Positions 28,574 through 39,283 are shown, counted from the stretch's first letter. The stretch: 64,000 nt of DNA from Thiomicrorhabdus indica (GCF_004293625.1 NZ_CP033040.1:1116001-1180000); one strand, 5' to 3'. Notes: a model not told the origin generated them from the letters alone. Translations and numbers: made by a program.

Positions 28574-30565
28574 GTGAGCGAACAAACCCAAATGTCTCTT
28601 GGAAATTCTAAAGCGTTGCAACGAACCAAAATTGAAGTGTTACCCGCACATTTGGCGGACCAAATTGCCGCAGGGGAAGTAGTGGAACGCCCAGCCTCTG
28701 TGGTTAAAGAGTTATTGGAGAATGCCATCGATTCGGGGGCGACAGAAATATTGGTCGAAGTCGAACAAGGGGGGATTGAATTAATCAAAGTGACTGATAA
28801 TGGTTCTGGAATCCCCAAAGAAGAGTTGGTTTTAGCGGTCAGCCGGCATGCTACCAGTAAAATCAAATCGCGAGAAGACTTAACGGCTGTAGCGACTTTG
28901 GGGTTTCGTGGAGAGGCTTTAGCGAGTATTAGTTCGGTGTCGCGTTTTTCCATTGTTTCGCGTCAGCAAAATGAGCGTGCCGGATGGAAATTGTTTTCTA
29001 ATGGTGATGGACGTTGGAATGAACCTGAACCATCAGCCGCTCCTGCCGGCACGATGGTTGAAGTGCGTGAACTGTTTTTCAACACACCCGCGCGAAAAAA
29101 GTTTTTGAAAACTCAGCGTACCGAGTTTATGCAGATTGAGCAGTTAGTCAAACGTTTGATGCTCAGCCGCTCAGAACTAGCGATTAAGCTTATTCACAAT
29201 GGCAAGGTGGTGCGAAATGTCTTACCAGTTATTGATACCAAAACTCAATTACAACGTTTAACGCATTTGTTGGGTGCTGAGTTTGTGGAACATTCTCTGA
29301 AAATTGAATTTGAAGGGCAGGATGTCAAGGTGTTTGGTTGGTGTGGTTTGCCTACCTTCAATCGTGCGCATACCGATATGCAGTATCTGTTCGTGAATGG
29401 TCGTATGGTTAAGGATCGTCTACTCAGTTATGCCGTTAAGCAAGGTTATGCTGATGTACTTTATGGTGGACGACATCCTGCTTACTTGCTGTTTATCGAA
29501 GTGACACCGAACTTGGTGGATGTGAATGTGCATCCTGCCAAACATGAAGTCCGCTTTGCAAATGGTCGATGGGTCTATGATTTTCTTCGTCGTTCTGTCA
29601 GGGATTCTGTGGCAACGCCACTTGCAAAATCACAGGTTGACTCCGAGACGGGTGAGATTTTAGAGAATATTTCTGATCTTGTTGGGTCTGGTCATGTTGG
29701 GGAAAATTCTGTTCGGAATTCACCGGCCGGTAAACTATCTGAGGCTTCAATTACGAGAGGGACTGAGTACCCATTCGGGTTGCAATCCAATCAGTCGCAA
29801 GTGGATTTTCAAAAAGCTCTTGAGTTTCAGCAGCCTATTTCTTCAAAGTCAGGCGATTCGTTGAATTCAAACTCTGAATTAGGGAAGTGGGTTGAATCAC
29901 GTAGACGTGGCGAAGTTCAGGAATCGCCCAGTGATTATCTAAGTCAAAAGGACTCAAAAGATGAGCACCTATCCGCAGAGTTTCCTAAGCTTGGTTTTGC
30001 TAAAGCACAAATTCATGGTGTATTTATTTTGGCAGAAAACCAACATGGTTTGGTTTTGGTGGATATGCATGCGGCTCATGAGCGAGTGACTTATGAGCGC
30101 TTTAAGCAACAATGGAAAACTCAAAAGTTAATCGCTCAGCCTTTATTGGTGCCAATTGCGATGACCCTAGATGTTTCAGAAATGTTAGTCTGGGAAGCCT
30201 ATCAAGAACAATTCGAGAACCTTGGTTTTCAAATGTCGCAGATTGGCCCTGAGCAGTTAAAAGTTACCGAAGTTCCAAGTTTGGTGGCTAAGAAAAATGT
30301 GGTGGCTTTAATTCGAGAAATGTTGTCAGATTTTTCGGAAATGGGGGAAACCACTCGTCTTGAAGATAAGATTAATCATATTCTCTCGACGATGGCATGT
30401 CATGGTTCGGTGCGTGCCAATCGCCAGTTGACGATCGATGAGATGAATGCGCTTTTGCGTGATATGGAGCGGACAGATCGGATAGATCAGTGCAATCATG
30501 GACGTCCAACCTGGGTGCAGTTGAGTATGGAGCAGCTTGATAAACTCTTTATGCGTGGCCAATAG
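28574..30565 (+). CDS. mutL: DNA mismatch repair protein MutL
   Basis: A 663-aa GHKL ATPase coordinating mismatch repair. ATP-site motifs: ELLENAIDSGATEI, DNGSGI and TLGFRGEALASI. After the conserved N-terminal half (to about 340) comes a variable linker, where iterated-palindrome copy 12 encodes Ser-Pro-Ala-Gly. The C-terminal dimerisation domain starts near 470 (GVFILAENQHGLVLVDMHAA; ACHGSVRANR). The GTG at 28574 is the longest start; the ATG at 28592 is an alternative. First gene of the mutL-miaA-hfq-hflX superoperon. Confidence 0.95.
   Translation: MSEQTQMSLGNSKALQRTKIEVLPAHLADQIAAGEVVERPASVVKELLENAIDSGATEILVEVEQGGIELIKVTDNGSGIPKEELVLAVSRHATSKIKSREDLTAVATLGFRGEALASISSVSRFSIVSRQQNERAGWKLFSNGDGRWNEPEPSAAPAGTMVEVRELFFNTPARKKFLKTQRTEFMQIEQLVKRLMLSRSELAIKLIHNGKVVRNVLPVIDTKTQLQRLTHLLGAEFVEHSLKIEFEGQDVKVFGWCGLPTFNRAHTDMQYLFVNGRMVKDRLLSYAVKQGYADVLYGGRHPAYLLFIEVTPNLVDVNVHPAKHEVRFANGRWVYDFLRRSVRDSVATPLAKSQVDSETGEILENISDLVGSGHVGENSVRNSPAGKLSEASITRGTEYPFGLQSNQSQVDFQKALEFQQPISSKSGDSLNSNSELGKWVESRRRGEVQESPSDYLSQKDSKDEHLSAEFPKLGFAKAQIHGVFILAENQHGLVLVDMHAAHERVTYERFKQQWKTQKLIAQPLLVPIAMTLDVSEMLVWEAYQEQFENLGFQMSQIGPEQLKVTEVPSLVAKKNVVALIREMLSDFSEMGETTRLEDKINHILSTMACHGSVRANRQLTIDEMNALLRDMERTDRIDQCNHGRPTWVQLSMEQLDKLFMRGQ
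29722..29731. repeat. Iterated palindrome, copy 12 (in mutL linker)
   Basis: Exact ACCGGCCGGT, read as Pro-Ala-Gly in the disordered linker of MutL, not in either folded domain. Confidence 0.95.
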
Positions 30566-30677
30566 GTTTTGTTACATTTCTCGAGAAAAAACTCTCGCAA
30601 TTGCCTAAAGAGTTTTAGAGTTGAGCAACAAAGTTAGAAGTGTTGGGGCAAGATATGCCTATAGCCTGAGATAAAAA

Positions 30678-31655
30678 ATGAAATATATAGAATTAGTACA
30701 AAAATTAATTGTCCAGAAAAAAGTTTTAGCGATTATGGGCCCGACCGCTTCTGGGAAAAGTGCTTTGTCGATGGCATTGGCGGAAGTTTTGCCAATGGAA
30801 ATTGTTAGTGTCGATTCAGCTTTAATTTATCGTCAATTGGATATTGGTTCAGCCAAGCCAACCGAAGATGAAATTGTAAAAGTGCCACACCATTTAATTA
30901 ATACACATAACCCCGATGAGAGTTATTCTGCCAGTGAATTTGTCGAAGACGTGCATCGCCTGGTTAAAGAAATTTTTGCGCGAGGAAATTTACCGGTATT
31001 AGTTGGTGGCACGATGATGTATTTCAATGCGTTACAGCAGGGGTTGAATGACTTACCGGCTGCTGACGAAAGGGTTCGCGAAAGATTGCAACTTCAGTGG
31101 AAAGATAACCCTCAAGCTCTACATGAACGGCTTTCTGAAGTGGATCCAGAATCGGCTGCAAGAATTCATCCGAATGATCCACAGCGCGTAATGCGTGCTT
31201 TGGAGGTGTATGAAATTTCAGGAAAAACCTTAACTGAGCATCGTGCAGAACAAAAAAATACCTTAAGTGAATTTAGCTTAGTCAAAATTGGTTTACTGAC
31301 AGAGGATCGTAAAGCATTGCATGAACAAATTGGTAAGCGGTTTGATCAAATGTTAGCGGAAGGTTTTTTGGAGGAAGTGAAAGCTTTGTATGCTCAACCG
31401 AATTTACACGGTGAAATGAATGCAATGCGCTCAGTCGGTTACAGGCAAGCGTGGGAATATTTGGATGGTGTGTGGGATTATGAAACGTTTGTTGAGAAAG
31501 GTAAGACGGCCACTCGACAATTAGCGAAGCGCCAGTTTACTTGGCTTAGAAAAGAGCCTGATTTAATTAAAATTGACCCTTTTAACACGAGTTTGCAGCA
31601 GCGTCTTAGGCAGACGATTTCAGCTTTGGAAACCTCGGTTGATACTTCGCTCTGA
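30678..31655 (+). CDS. miaA: tRNA dimethylallyltransferase
   Basis: A 325-aa enzyme adding a dimethylallyl group to A37 of tRNAs reading UNN codons. The P-loop is GPTASGKSAL (about 20-29), followed by SVDSALIYRQLDIGSAKPT and VPHHLI. MRSVGYRQAWEYL and RQLAKRQFTWLR close the family signature. It lies 112 bp after mutL and upstream of hfq, the standard gammaproteobacterial order. ATG start at 30678. Confidence 0.96.
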   Translation: MKYIELVQKLIVQKKVLAIMGPTASGKSALSMALAEVLPMEIVSVDSALIYRQLDIGSAKPTEDEIVKVPHHLINTHNPDESYSASEFVEDVHRLVKEIFARGNLPVLVGGTMMYFNALQQGLNDLPAADERVRERLQLQWKDNPQALHERLSEVDPESAARIHPNDPQRVMRALEVYEISGKTLTEHRAEQKNTLSEFSLVKIGLLTEDRKALHEQIGKRFDQMLAEGFLEEVKALYAQPNLHGEMNAMRSVGYRQAWEYLDGVWDYETFVEKGKTATRQLAKRQFTWLRKEPDLIKIDPFNTSLQQRLRQTISALETSVDTSL

Positions 31656-31965
31656 AGGAAAACTCCCCATATAATTTAATGGGGTGAGGACGAAAAAAGT
31701 CTTATTTCATTCGATATTTTCTCACTGACAATCTGGCCTATAGACATTACGAGTGACTGTGGTATGCTTTTGCAATCTTACACATTGAGTTTTGTCAGCG
31801 GAATTTTGTTTTGTAGCGATTTGCTTGAAATTCTGAGGGTCAGACTTTTGAAAGTTTGAAAATATGAGTGGCATAAAGTTCAAATAAAAACACTCGATAA
31901 TAAAAAGCATTTAATTGCTTATCCGATAAAAAAATACACAAAAATAAAAATCATTAGGATTCAGT
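31656..31965 (+). other. miaA-hfq intergenic region
   Basis: A 310-bp gap. A short inverted repeat, CCCCAT and ATGGGG (about 31667-31684), follows miaA without a T-run. The rest is AT-rich and probably holds the hfq promoter, but I cannot pick the -35/-10 with confidence. A 62-codon antisense ORF here has no supportable features. Confidence 0.5.
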
Positions 31966-32232
31966 ATGGAGAATAATAAAGTGGCAAAAGCATTACCAAT
32001 CCAAGACCCTTATCTAAATGCGCTACGTAAAGAGCGTATTAGCGTGTCGATTTATTTGGTAAACGGTGTCAAATTGCAAGGTAAGGTTGATTCTTTTGAC
32101 CAGTTTGTAGTGTTGTTGCGGTCCAATGTAACGCAGATGGTTTATAAGCATGCAATTTCGACGATTGTCCCAATGCGAGATCCTAAACCGTACGAATTTG
32201 GTCAAGACAATACTGCTTCTGATAGCGAATAG
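31966..32232 (+). CDS. hfq: RNA chaperone Hfq
   Basis: An 88-aa hexameric Sm-like protein that pairs small RNAs with mRNAs. Sm1 is visible in [23 protein letters not shown] and Sm2 in [12 protein letters not shown]. The N-terminus is a few residues longer than in E. coli ([11 protein letters not shown]), and the C-terminal tail is short. An AGGATTC ribosome-binding site precedes the ATG. The gene lies between miaA and hflX. Confidence 0.97.
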   Translation: MENNKVAKALPIQDPYLNALRKERISVSIYLVNGVKLQGKVDSFDQFVVLLRSNVTQMVYKHAISTIVPMRDPKPYEFGQDNTASDSE

Positions 32233-32328
32233 AAGTCGTTCGTCTTTTTGACTGCCTATGCAAGATACAGCAACCGTTTTCTGTTTAATGCCTTCCCAAT
32301 CTAAACTATCTTTTTAACAGCGGTTGCT

Positions 32329-33642
32329 ATGGAATTATTTGATCGTCTCGAACGACAAGAGTTAGAACGTGCAGTTCTGGTTCATGTTGATTTTCACAAT
32401 GAATCTGACCGTGAAGAGTTAGATGAATTCTACGAACTTGTTGACTCTGCCGGTGCTCAAATTTGTGAGCTTCTCACAACGAAGCGCCAAAAGGCAGACC
32501 CCAAATACTTTATCGGTAAAGGGAAAGCAGAAGAGGTGCAGTTGGCCGTTGAAATGCACGAAGCCAACGTAGTGATTGTGAATCATGCACTTTCTCCTGC
32601 TCAAGAACGTAACCTTTCCGAATTATTGGATTGCCAGGTCTTAGACCGTGTTGGTTTGATTTTGGATATCTTTGCCCAACGTGCACGATCGCATGAAGGG
32701 AAGTTACAGGTTGAGCTTGCTCAACTCAAGCGAATGTCAACGCGTTTGGTAAAAGGTTGGTCACACTTGGACCGTCAGGGTGGAATTGGAGCCCGTGGTC
32801 CGGGTGAGACTCAGCTAGAGACGGACCGGCGTCTTGTACAGGGACGTATTAAGCAACTTGAAACCAAAATCGAAAAGGTTCGCAAACAGCGTGATTTAGG
32901 GCGACGTTCACGTAAGCGTTCTGAGCTTCCCACAATCACAATTGTAGGGTACACCAATGCTGGGAAATCGACCTTATTTAATACCATGACTTCAGCGGGA
33001 GTCTATGCCGAAGACCGCTTGTTTGCGACACTGGATTCAACGCTTCGTCGTGTACACTTGCCAGGGGCAGGGCCGGTAATTTTTGCTGATACAGTCGGTT
33101 TTATTCGACATATTCCACACGATTTAGTGACAGCGTTTCGTTCAACGCTTGAGGAAACTTCTGAAGCGAGCCTGTTGATTCATCTAGTGGATGCGTCGGA
33201 TGCTTTACGCGAGGAAAAAATTCAAGATGTGCTTGACGTTATTTCTGAGGTGGGTGCGGACGAAGTGCCACAGTTGTTGGTAATGAATAAAATTGATGCT
33301 ATTCAACCGGCCGGTGATAAAAAGATTGAACCTAAAATCGATTTAAATGAAGAAGGTGTTCCCGAACGAGTTTGGATTTCTGCTAAGAAGAACTTGGGTA
33401 TCGATTTGTTAATGGATGCTGTGGGCTCGTTTTTTAAAGGGCAGTATTACAAAGTTCAGCTTACGCTGCATGTGTCTGCCGGTAAGAAACGGGCTCAACT
33501 CTACCAGCTAGGTACGATTTTAGAAGAAGGATTTGATGAGCAGGGCAACAGCCTGTTTACGATGTTGCTGACTGAGCAGGAGTGGCAACATATTGAACAA
33601 TGGTCGGAGTTATTATCTAAAACCGTGATTGAAGGGAAATAA
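32329..33642 (+). CDS. hflX: GTPase HflX
   Basis: A 437-aa ribosome-associated GTPase that splits stalled ribosomes. An N-terminal HflX domain with the glycine-rich RQGGIGARGPGETQLETDRR precedes the G domain: G1 VGYTNAGKST (near 205), G3 DTVGFIRHIPHDL, G4 NKID. Iterated-palindrome copy 13 encodes Gln-Pro-Ala-Gly just after the NKID motif, in a variable loop. It follows hfq by 96 bp. Confidence 0.95.
   Translation: MELFDRLERQELERAVLVHVDFHNESDREELDEFYELVDSAGAQICELLTTKRQKADPKYFIGKGKAEEVQLAVEMHEANVVIVNHALSPAQERNLSELLDCQVLDRVGLILDIFAQRARSHEGKLQVELAQLKRMSTRLVKGWSHLDRQGGIGARGPGETQLETDRRLVQGRIKQLETKIEKVRKQRDLGRRSRKRSELPTITIVGYTNAGKSTLFNTMTSAGVYAEDRLFATLDSTLRRVHLPGAGPVIFADTVGFIRHIPHDLVTAFRSTLEETSEASLLIHLVDASDALREEKIQDVLDVISEVGADEVPQLLVMNKIDAIQPAGDKKIEPKIDLNEEGVPERVWISAKKNLGIDLLMDAVGSFFKGQYYKVQLTLHVSAGKKRAQLYQLGTILEEGFDEQGNSLFTMLLTEQEWQHIEQWSELLSKTVIEGK
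33306..33315. repeat. Iterated palindrome, copy 13 (in hflX)
   Basis: Exact ACCGGCCGGT, read as Pro-Ala-Gly in IQPAGDK. Confidence 0.95.
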
Positions 33643-33649
33643 AATCGTT

Positions 33650-33659
33650 ACCGGCCGGT
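33650..33659. repeat. Iterated palindrome, copy 14 (after hflX)
   Basis: Exact copy 7 bp after the hflX stop, extended to a 14-bp palindrome TTACCGGCCGGTAA (33648-33661). Confidence 0.95.
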
Positions 33660-33785
33660 AAGGTTTTAAATTTACGATATTTGGATTTGACGAGCCGAAA
33701 CCTTGAATAAAGTTCGAACACTGCAATATAAAAAATCTTAATGGGATGACATTTTTCGATGAAGTCTCTACAATACGGAACTCTT

Positions 33786-33816
33786 GTCTCAAAAAACGTT
33801 TTGTAAACGTTGAGAC
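33786..33816 (+). promoter_or_regulatory. Inverted repeat upstream of hflK
   Basis: GTCTCA (33786) pairs with TGAGAC (ending 33816), and an inner AACGTT occurs on each side. It ends 32 bp before the hflK ATG. It may be an operator or a leader hairpin; no regulator can be named. Confidence 0.45.
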
Positions 33817-33848
33817 ACTAAATAGACAAACACATGGAGATGGTTTGA

Positions 33849-35066
33849 ATGGCTTGGAATGAACCGGGTAAACCAGGGCAAGACCCTTGGGGGAATTCTG
33901 GAAATTCAGGAAACAACGGTGGAGATAAACGACCACCAAATAAAAATGGCAATGGCGACCTTGATGAGCTTCTAAAAAAAGTTCAAGGTGTGTTTGGAAA
34001 TGGTGGCGGCTCTTCCTCAGGTGGAGGAATTGGCGGTATTCTGATTTTCAGTGTCATTGTAATTGTTTGGTTGCTTTCTGGTATTTACATCGTTGATCCT
34101 GCGGAACGTGGTGTTGTCACGCGTTTTGGTGCTTTTGTTGATGAAACCAAAGCCGGTCCTCATTGGCATATGCCTTATCCGATTGAGAATGTCCGCATTG
34201 TTAACGTTGACCAAATCCGTACTGCAGAAATTGGTTATCGTTCTGATGCTCGTAACCGTGCAGGAAATGTACCAATGGAATCGCTCATGCTGACGCGAGA
34301 TGAAAACATTGTCGACATCAAAATTGCCGTTCAATACCAAATCCAAAGTGCGAACGAATATCTATTCTCTACATCAGATCCTGATCAAACGCTGCGTGCA
34401 GTTACTGAATCAGCGCTTCGTGAAGTGGTCGGTCAAAGCCGAATGGACTTTGTGTTAACAGAAGGCCGTAACGAAGTGGTTGAACGTGTTAAAGAGCTTG
34501 CCCAAGAACGTTTGAGTGGTTACGTCACCGGTCTAATGATTACTTCTGTGAACTTACAGGATGCTCAGCCACCGGAACAAGTTCAAGCAGCATTTGCGGA
34601 TGTGGTGAAGGCACGTGAGGACCGTGAACGTCTAATCAATGAAGCCGAAGCTTACGCAAATGAAATTCTTCCTATTGCACGAGGTAAGGCGGCGCGTGAA
34701 TTAGAAGAGGCCAGCGCATACCATGATCAAGTTATCGCCCGTGCAGAAGGTGAGGCGGCGCGTTTTGATAGTATCGTTACCGAATATCAAAAAGCGCCGG
34801 AAGTGACTCGTAATCGTCTATACATTGATGCGGTTGCTAATGTGTTAGGCAAAACGAGTAAAGTGTTTGTCGGCTCTGAGAGCTCAAATAATTTACTCTA
34901 CCTTCCATTGGATAAAATGGTTGGAAGTCAAACACAGGTGCCTTTTAAGTTGAATGATCCAACAGCAACTAATGTTGCCGTTCCGAGCGATGCACCTAAA
35001 AATAATCAAGCGGTAAAAAATACCCAAAATATTCGTGATTACTTGAAGAATAGGGAGTTACGTTAA
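33849..35066 (+). CDS. hflK: HflK, SPFH-domain modulator of FtsH protease
   Basis: A 405-aa inner-membrane protein that forms the HflKC cage around the FtsH protease. A glycine/asparagine-rich cytoplasmic N-terminus (GKPGQDPWGNSGNSG) precedes one membrane helix (about 58-80). The band 7 domain (GVVTRFGAFVDETKAGPHWH) and a long coiled coil (AEAYANEILPIARGKAAREL) follow. It abuts hflC directly. GGAG lies upstream of the ATG at 33849. Confidence 0.95.
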   Translation: MAWNEPGKPGQDPWGNSGNSGNNGGDKRPPNKNGNGDLDELLKKVQGVFGNGGGSSSGGGIGGILIFSVIVIVWLLSGIYIVDPAERGVVTRFGAFVDETKAGPHWHMPYPIENVRIVNVDQIRTAEIGYRSDARNRAGNVPMESLMLTRDENIVDIKIAVQYQIQSANEYLFSTSDPDQTLRAVTESALREVVGQSRMDFVLTEGRNEVVERVKELAQERLSGYVTGLMITSVNLQDAQPPEQVQAAFADVVKAREDRERLINEAEAYANEILPIARGKAARELEEASAYHDQVIARAEGEAARFDSIVTEYQKAPEVTRNRLYIDAVANVLGKTSKVFVGSESSNNLLYLPLDKMVGSQTQVPFKLNDPTATNVAVPSDAPKNNQAVKNTQNIRDYLKNRELR

Positions 35067-35930
35067 ATGAAAACAGTTTTATCGATTCTTATTGGTGCCA
35101 TTCTGTTTATCGGTAGTAACTCCGTTTATACAGTGAACGAGTGGGAAACCGGTGTTGTGCTTCGTCTAGGGGAAATCGTCGAATCGGATGTTCAACCTGG
35201 TTTGCATTTCAAAACGCCATTTGTAAACAACGTACGTAAGTTTGATTCACGTTTGCAAACGCTTGATTCAGCGCCTGAGCGTTTCCTGACGAGCGAAAAG
35301 AAAAATCTTATGGTGGATACGTTTGTTAAGTGGCGTATTCAAGATGTGGATAAATTCTACACAACGATGAACGGTGACAATCGTTTGGCAGGGATGCGTC
35401 TTGGTCAAATTGTAAAAGATGGTCTTCGTGCAGAGTTCGGTAATCGTACTGTAAAAGAGGTTATCTCTGCTGAACGTGTCGAAATTGCGCAAAAAATTAC
35501 GGAAGCGACAGCGTTGGCTGCATCTTCATTCGGTATTAAAATTGAAGATGTTCGCATTAAACGTATAGACCTTGCTCAAGATATTTCCGATTCGGTTTAT
35601 CGCCGTATGGAAGCAGAGCGTACTCGTGTTGCCAAAGACCTTCGTTCAAAAGGGGCGGAAGCTGCGGAAAAAATTCGCGCGGATGCTGATCGCCAGCGAG
35701 TGGTTATCTTAGCTGATGCGTATTCACAAGCAGAAATGATTCGCGGTCGAGGTGATGCGAAAGCGACTGAGATTTACGCAAATGCTTATCAGAAAGATTC
35801 AGAGTTTTATTCTTTCTATCACAGTTTGAATGCTTACCAGAGTTCATTTAAAGATAAGTCAGATGTGATGGTGGTTGACCCGAATTCTGATTTCTTTAAA
35901 TACTTCAATCAAAGAAGTCAACAACAATAG
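35067..35930 (+). CDS. hflC: HflC, SPFH-domain modulator of FtsH protease
   Basis: A 287-aa partner of HflK. An N-terminal membrane anchor (about 3-20) precedes the band 7 domain (NEWETGVVLRLGEIVESDVQ) and a coiled coil containing RTRVAKDLRSKGAEAAEKIR-type repeats. It starts immediately after the hflK stop, indicating coupled expression. A strong intrinsic terminator follows at 35937. Confidence 0.95.
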   Translation: MKTVLSILIGAILFIGSNSVYTVNEWETGVVLRLGEIVESDVQPGLHFKTPFVNNVRKFDSRLQTLDSAPERFLTSEKKNLMVDTFVKWRIQDVDKFYTTMNGDNRLAGMRLGQIVKDGLRAEFGNRTVKEVISAERVEIAQKITEATALAASSFGIKIEDVRIKRIDLAQDISDSVYRRMEAERTRVAKDLRSKGAEAAEKIRADADRQRVVILADAYSQAEMIRGRGDAKATEIYANAYQKDSEFYSFYHSLNAYQSSFKDKSDVMVVDPNSDFFKYFNQRSQQQ

Positions 35931-35936
35931 TTGAAT

Positions 35937-35964
35937 AAAAAAGGTGGGGTAACCCACCTTTTTT
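35937..35964 (+). terminator. Rho-independent terminator after hflC
   Basis: AAGGTGGG (35941-35948) pairs with CCCACCTT (35953-35960), with flanking A and T runs that extend the stem and serve as tail. Confidence 0.9.
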
Positions 35965-35972
35965 ATGCGTTT

Positions 35973-36000
35973 AAGAGAGCTTTGGGTGCAAAGCTCTCTT
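35973..36000 (+). promoter_or_regulatory. Second hairpin between hflC and the DUF2065 gene
   Basis: Perfect 11-bp stem AAGAGAGCTTT (35973-35983) with AAAGCTCTCTT (35990-36000), 13 bp before the DUF2065 ATG. No T-run follows, so it is not a classical terminator. It may protect or regulate the downstream transcript. Confidence 0.6.
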
Positions 36001-36013
36001 CTAATAGGTATTT

Positions 36014-36208
36014 ATGACAGAAGTTCTGATCGCAGCCATTGCGTTGTTATTTATTTTTGAAGGCTTATTGCCTTTTGTGGCACCTAGTCTATGGCAAAAA
36101 GTCATGCGGGAAGCTTCAGAAATGCCCGAAAATAGTTTACGAATAATGGGGTTTGCCTCAATAGTGATTGGTTTGGTTTTGCTACTATTTTTTAGTGAAT
36201 CTAACTGA
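36014..36208 (+). CDS. DUF2065 family small membrane protein
   Basis: A 64-aa protein with two membrane helices (about 3-22 and 42-60) around a short hydrophilic turn (SLWQKVMREASEMPENSLR). The length and this turn match DUF2065 (YjeT in enterobacteria), which sits between hflC and purA as here. Function unknown. Terminator-like hairpins precede it, so it may be expressed from its own promoter with hisZ. Confidence 0.85.
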   Translation: MTEVLIAAIALLFIFEGLLPFVAPSLWQKVMREASEMPENSLRIMGFASIVIGLVLLLFFSESN

Positions 36209-36262
36209 TTTCGATTACAATACCTCACCTGAAAAATTTAACGATTACAAAGAAGTTTAAAG

Positions 36263-37429
36263 ATGCAGCAATCCACTTGGTTCACTCCGGAAGGTTTAGA
36301 AGATCTTTTGCCAGAAGAAGCGCAAAAGTTAGAATTTTATCGTCGTAAGTTAGTCGATGGTTTTCATCTTTCAGGTTATAGCCTAGTTCTCCCGCCCATT
36401 GCGGAATTTACCGATTCACTCCTAACGGGTACGGCTCGCCATATGGCGGTAGATACTTGCCGTTTTACTGACCAAGAGAGCGGAAAAATGATGGGAGTTC
36501 GTGCAGATATGACCCCTCAAGTTGCGCGTATCGTCAGTAATCGTCTAAAGGCTTCAGATAGAATTTCACGACTTTGTTATGTCGGTGAAGTGTTAAAAAC
36601 ACGAAACAACAAAGCGAAAGGGTCTCGCAGCCCTATTCAAGTCGGTGCTGAGATATTTGGTCACAAGGGTGTGCAAAGTGATATTGAGATTGTTGAGTTA
36701 ATGCTTGATAGCATGAAGAACTTAAATCTTGACGTCAAACTTAGTCTTGGGCATGTTGGAATTGTTGATGAATTGATGTCTAAAGCTGGTTTAACAAGCC
36801 AACAAAGTTCTCTGCTTATCGATATTCTCGAACGAAAAGCAATTCCTGAATATGAAGTCTTTGTCAGTGGATTGAACCTTGATAGTGCACTTCAAGATGT
36901 TTTTACGGTTCTACCCCATCTTTGTGGTGATGCTAAATCAGTCATTGAGAAAGCAAAAACGTTAATCAGTCCTTTATCTGAAACTTGTTCTTCTGATGTT
37001 AATCAGTTGGAAGACATGATTAAGCATCTCTCTGAGCTTTATCCTGTACACATCCATTTGGACTTGTCTGACATTCGTGGTTATCAGTATCACACAGGTT
37101 TGATCTTTGCTGTTTATAGCACATGTGGTTACCTGCTTCCTATTGCCAAAGGTGGGCGTTATGACAACATCGGTTCGGACTTTGGGCTGGCGATTCCTGC
37201 AACTGGGTTTAGTTTGGATTTGCGTGCAACATTGGATTTGTTACCGAATGTCACCAATAGTAATGCTCAAACGGTTTATGCACCAGCGAAAACCTCAAAA
37301 GCGTTACAGGATAAAGTGGAGCAATTGAAGTCAAAGCGCATTCAAGTGATTAAAGTCTACAGTGACCAAGAGATACCGGCCGGTAGCCAAAGACTGATTG
37401 AAGACTCAGGTCATTGGAAGCTTGTTTAA
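36263..37429 (+). CDS. hisZ: ATP phosphoribosyltransferase regulatory subunit HisZ
   Basis: A 388-aa catalytically inert paralogue of histidyl-tRNA synthetase that activates short-form HisG in histidine synthesis. It has the class II synthetase-like core (FTDQESGKMMGVRADMTPQV, then KGGRYD and GLAIPATGFSLDL) and lacks the anticodon-binding domain. Iterated-palindrome copy 15 encodes Ile-Pro-Ala-Gly near the C-terminus. It sits between DUF2065 and purA, a frequent position outside enterobacteria. hisG is not in the window. Confidence 0.92.
   Translation: MQQSTWFTPEGLEDLLPEEAQKLEFYRRKLVDGFHLSGYSLVLPPIAEFTDSLLTGTARHMAVDTCRFTDQESGKMMGVRADMTPQVARIVSNRLKASDRISRLCYVGEVLKTRNNKAKGSRSPIQVGAEIFGHKGVQSDIEIVELMLDSMKNLNLDVKLSLGHVGIVDELMSKAGLTSQQSSLLIDILERKAIPEYEVFVSGLNLDSALQDVFTVLPHLCGDAKSVIEKAKTLISPLSETCSSDVNQLEDMIKHLSELYPVHIHLDLSDIRGYQYHTGLIFAVYSTCGYLLPIAKGGRYDNIGSDFGLAIPATGFSLDLRATLDLLPNVTNSNAQTVYAPAKTSKALQDKVEQLKSKRIQVIKVYSDQEIPAGSQRLIEDSGHWKLV
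37375..37384. repeat. Iterated palindrome, copy 15 (in hisZ C-terminus)
   Basis: Exact ACCGGCCGGT, read as Pro-Ala-Gly. Confidence 0.95.
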
Positions 37430-37478
37430 TTCGGTGAAAACCGTTAAACAGATACAGAATTTATAAGTAAAAGTTTAA

Positions 37479-38810
<1,332 letters not shown>

Positions 38811-38840
38811 AATTTAGACGCTACTTGGTTTGATAAACAA

Positions 38841-38875
38841 AAAAGGCTGAGAATTTAATTCTCAGCCTTTTTTGT
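38841..38875. terminator. Bidirectional terminator between purA and the CheY-like gene
   Basis: AAAAGGCTGAGAA (38841-38853) pairs with TTCTCAGCCTTTT (38859-38871), with T-rich and A-rich flanks on both sides. It serves convergent genes. Confidence 0.92.
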
Positions 38876-38897
38876 TTTAATGGTAGATGTTTGTTCT

Positions 38898-38907
38898 ACC
38901 GGCCGGT
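38898..38907. repeat. Iterated palindrome, copy 16 (purA / cheY-like intergenic)
   Basis: Exact ACCGGCCGGT within the longer palindrome TACCGGCCGGTA. Confidence 0.95.
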
Positions 38908-38923
38908 AACAAATAGCTAAACG

Positions 38924-39283
38924 CTAAGAACAGGCTCGTTCAATTAAACCACTAAGTTTTTCAGGATCAAATGGTTTAACAATCCAACCTGTTGCTCCAA
39001 GATCTCGGCCTTGTTGTTTCATTTCTGGACTGGCTTCGGTTGTCATCATTAGAATCGGCGTGAACTGATTTTCAGGCATAGCACGAAATTTTTCTAGAAA
39101 CTCTAAGCCATTCATTACAGGCATATTGATGTCAGAAATAACGGCATCAAACTTTTGTTGAGTTGCTTCTTGTAAAGCTTCTGCTCCATTCTCAACAATG
39201 GTTAAATCGTAAGTTTTTCCCAATACCAACCCCACTAATTTGCGCATTGACGCAGCATCATCCACATAAAGGATTTTTTTCAT
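38924..39283 (-). CDS. CheY-like single-domain response regulator
   Basis: A 119-aa receiver domain without an output domain. The acidic pocket is DD in YVDDAAS, the phosphoacceptor is the Asp in ISDINMPVMNG (near 51), and K in VKPF is present (near 101). The wording (SMRKLVGLVL, DLGATGWIVKPFDPEKL) resembles chemotaxis-associated regulators. No che genes are adjacent, though a chemoreceptor gene lies 3.5 kb away. It is convergent with purA and divergent from ppiD. Confidence 0.88.
   Translation of the reverse strand: MKKILYVDDAASMRKLVGLVLGKTYDLTIVENGAEALQEATQQKFDAVISDINMPVMNGLEFLEKFRAMPENQFTPILMMTTEASPEMKQQGRDLGATGWIVKPFDPEKLSGLIERACS

Noticed and set aside
31722-31910. A 62-codon minus-strand ORF between miaA and hfq
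   Set aside because: No family features; the region more likely holds the hfq promoter.
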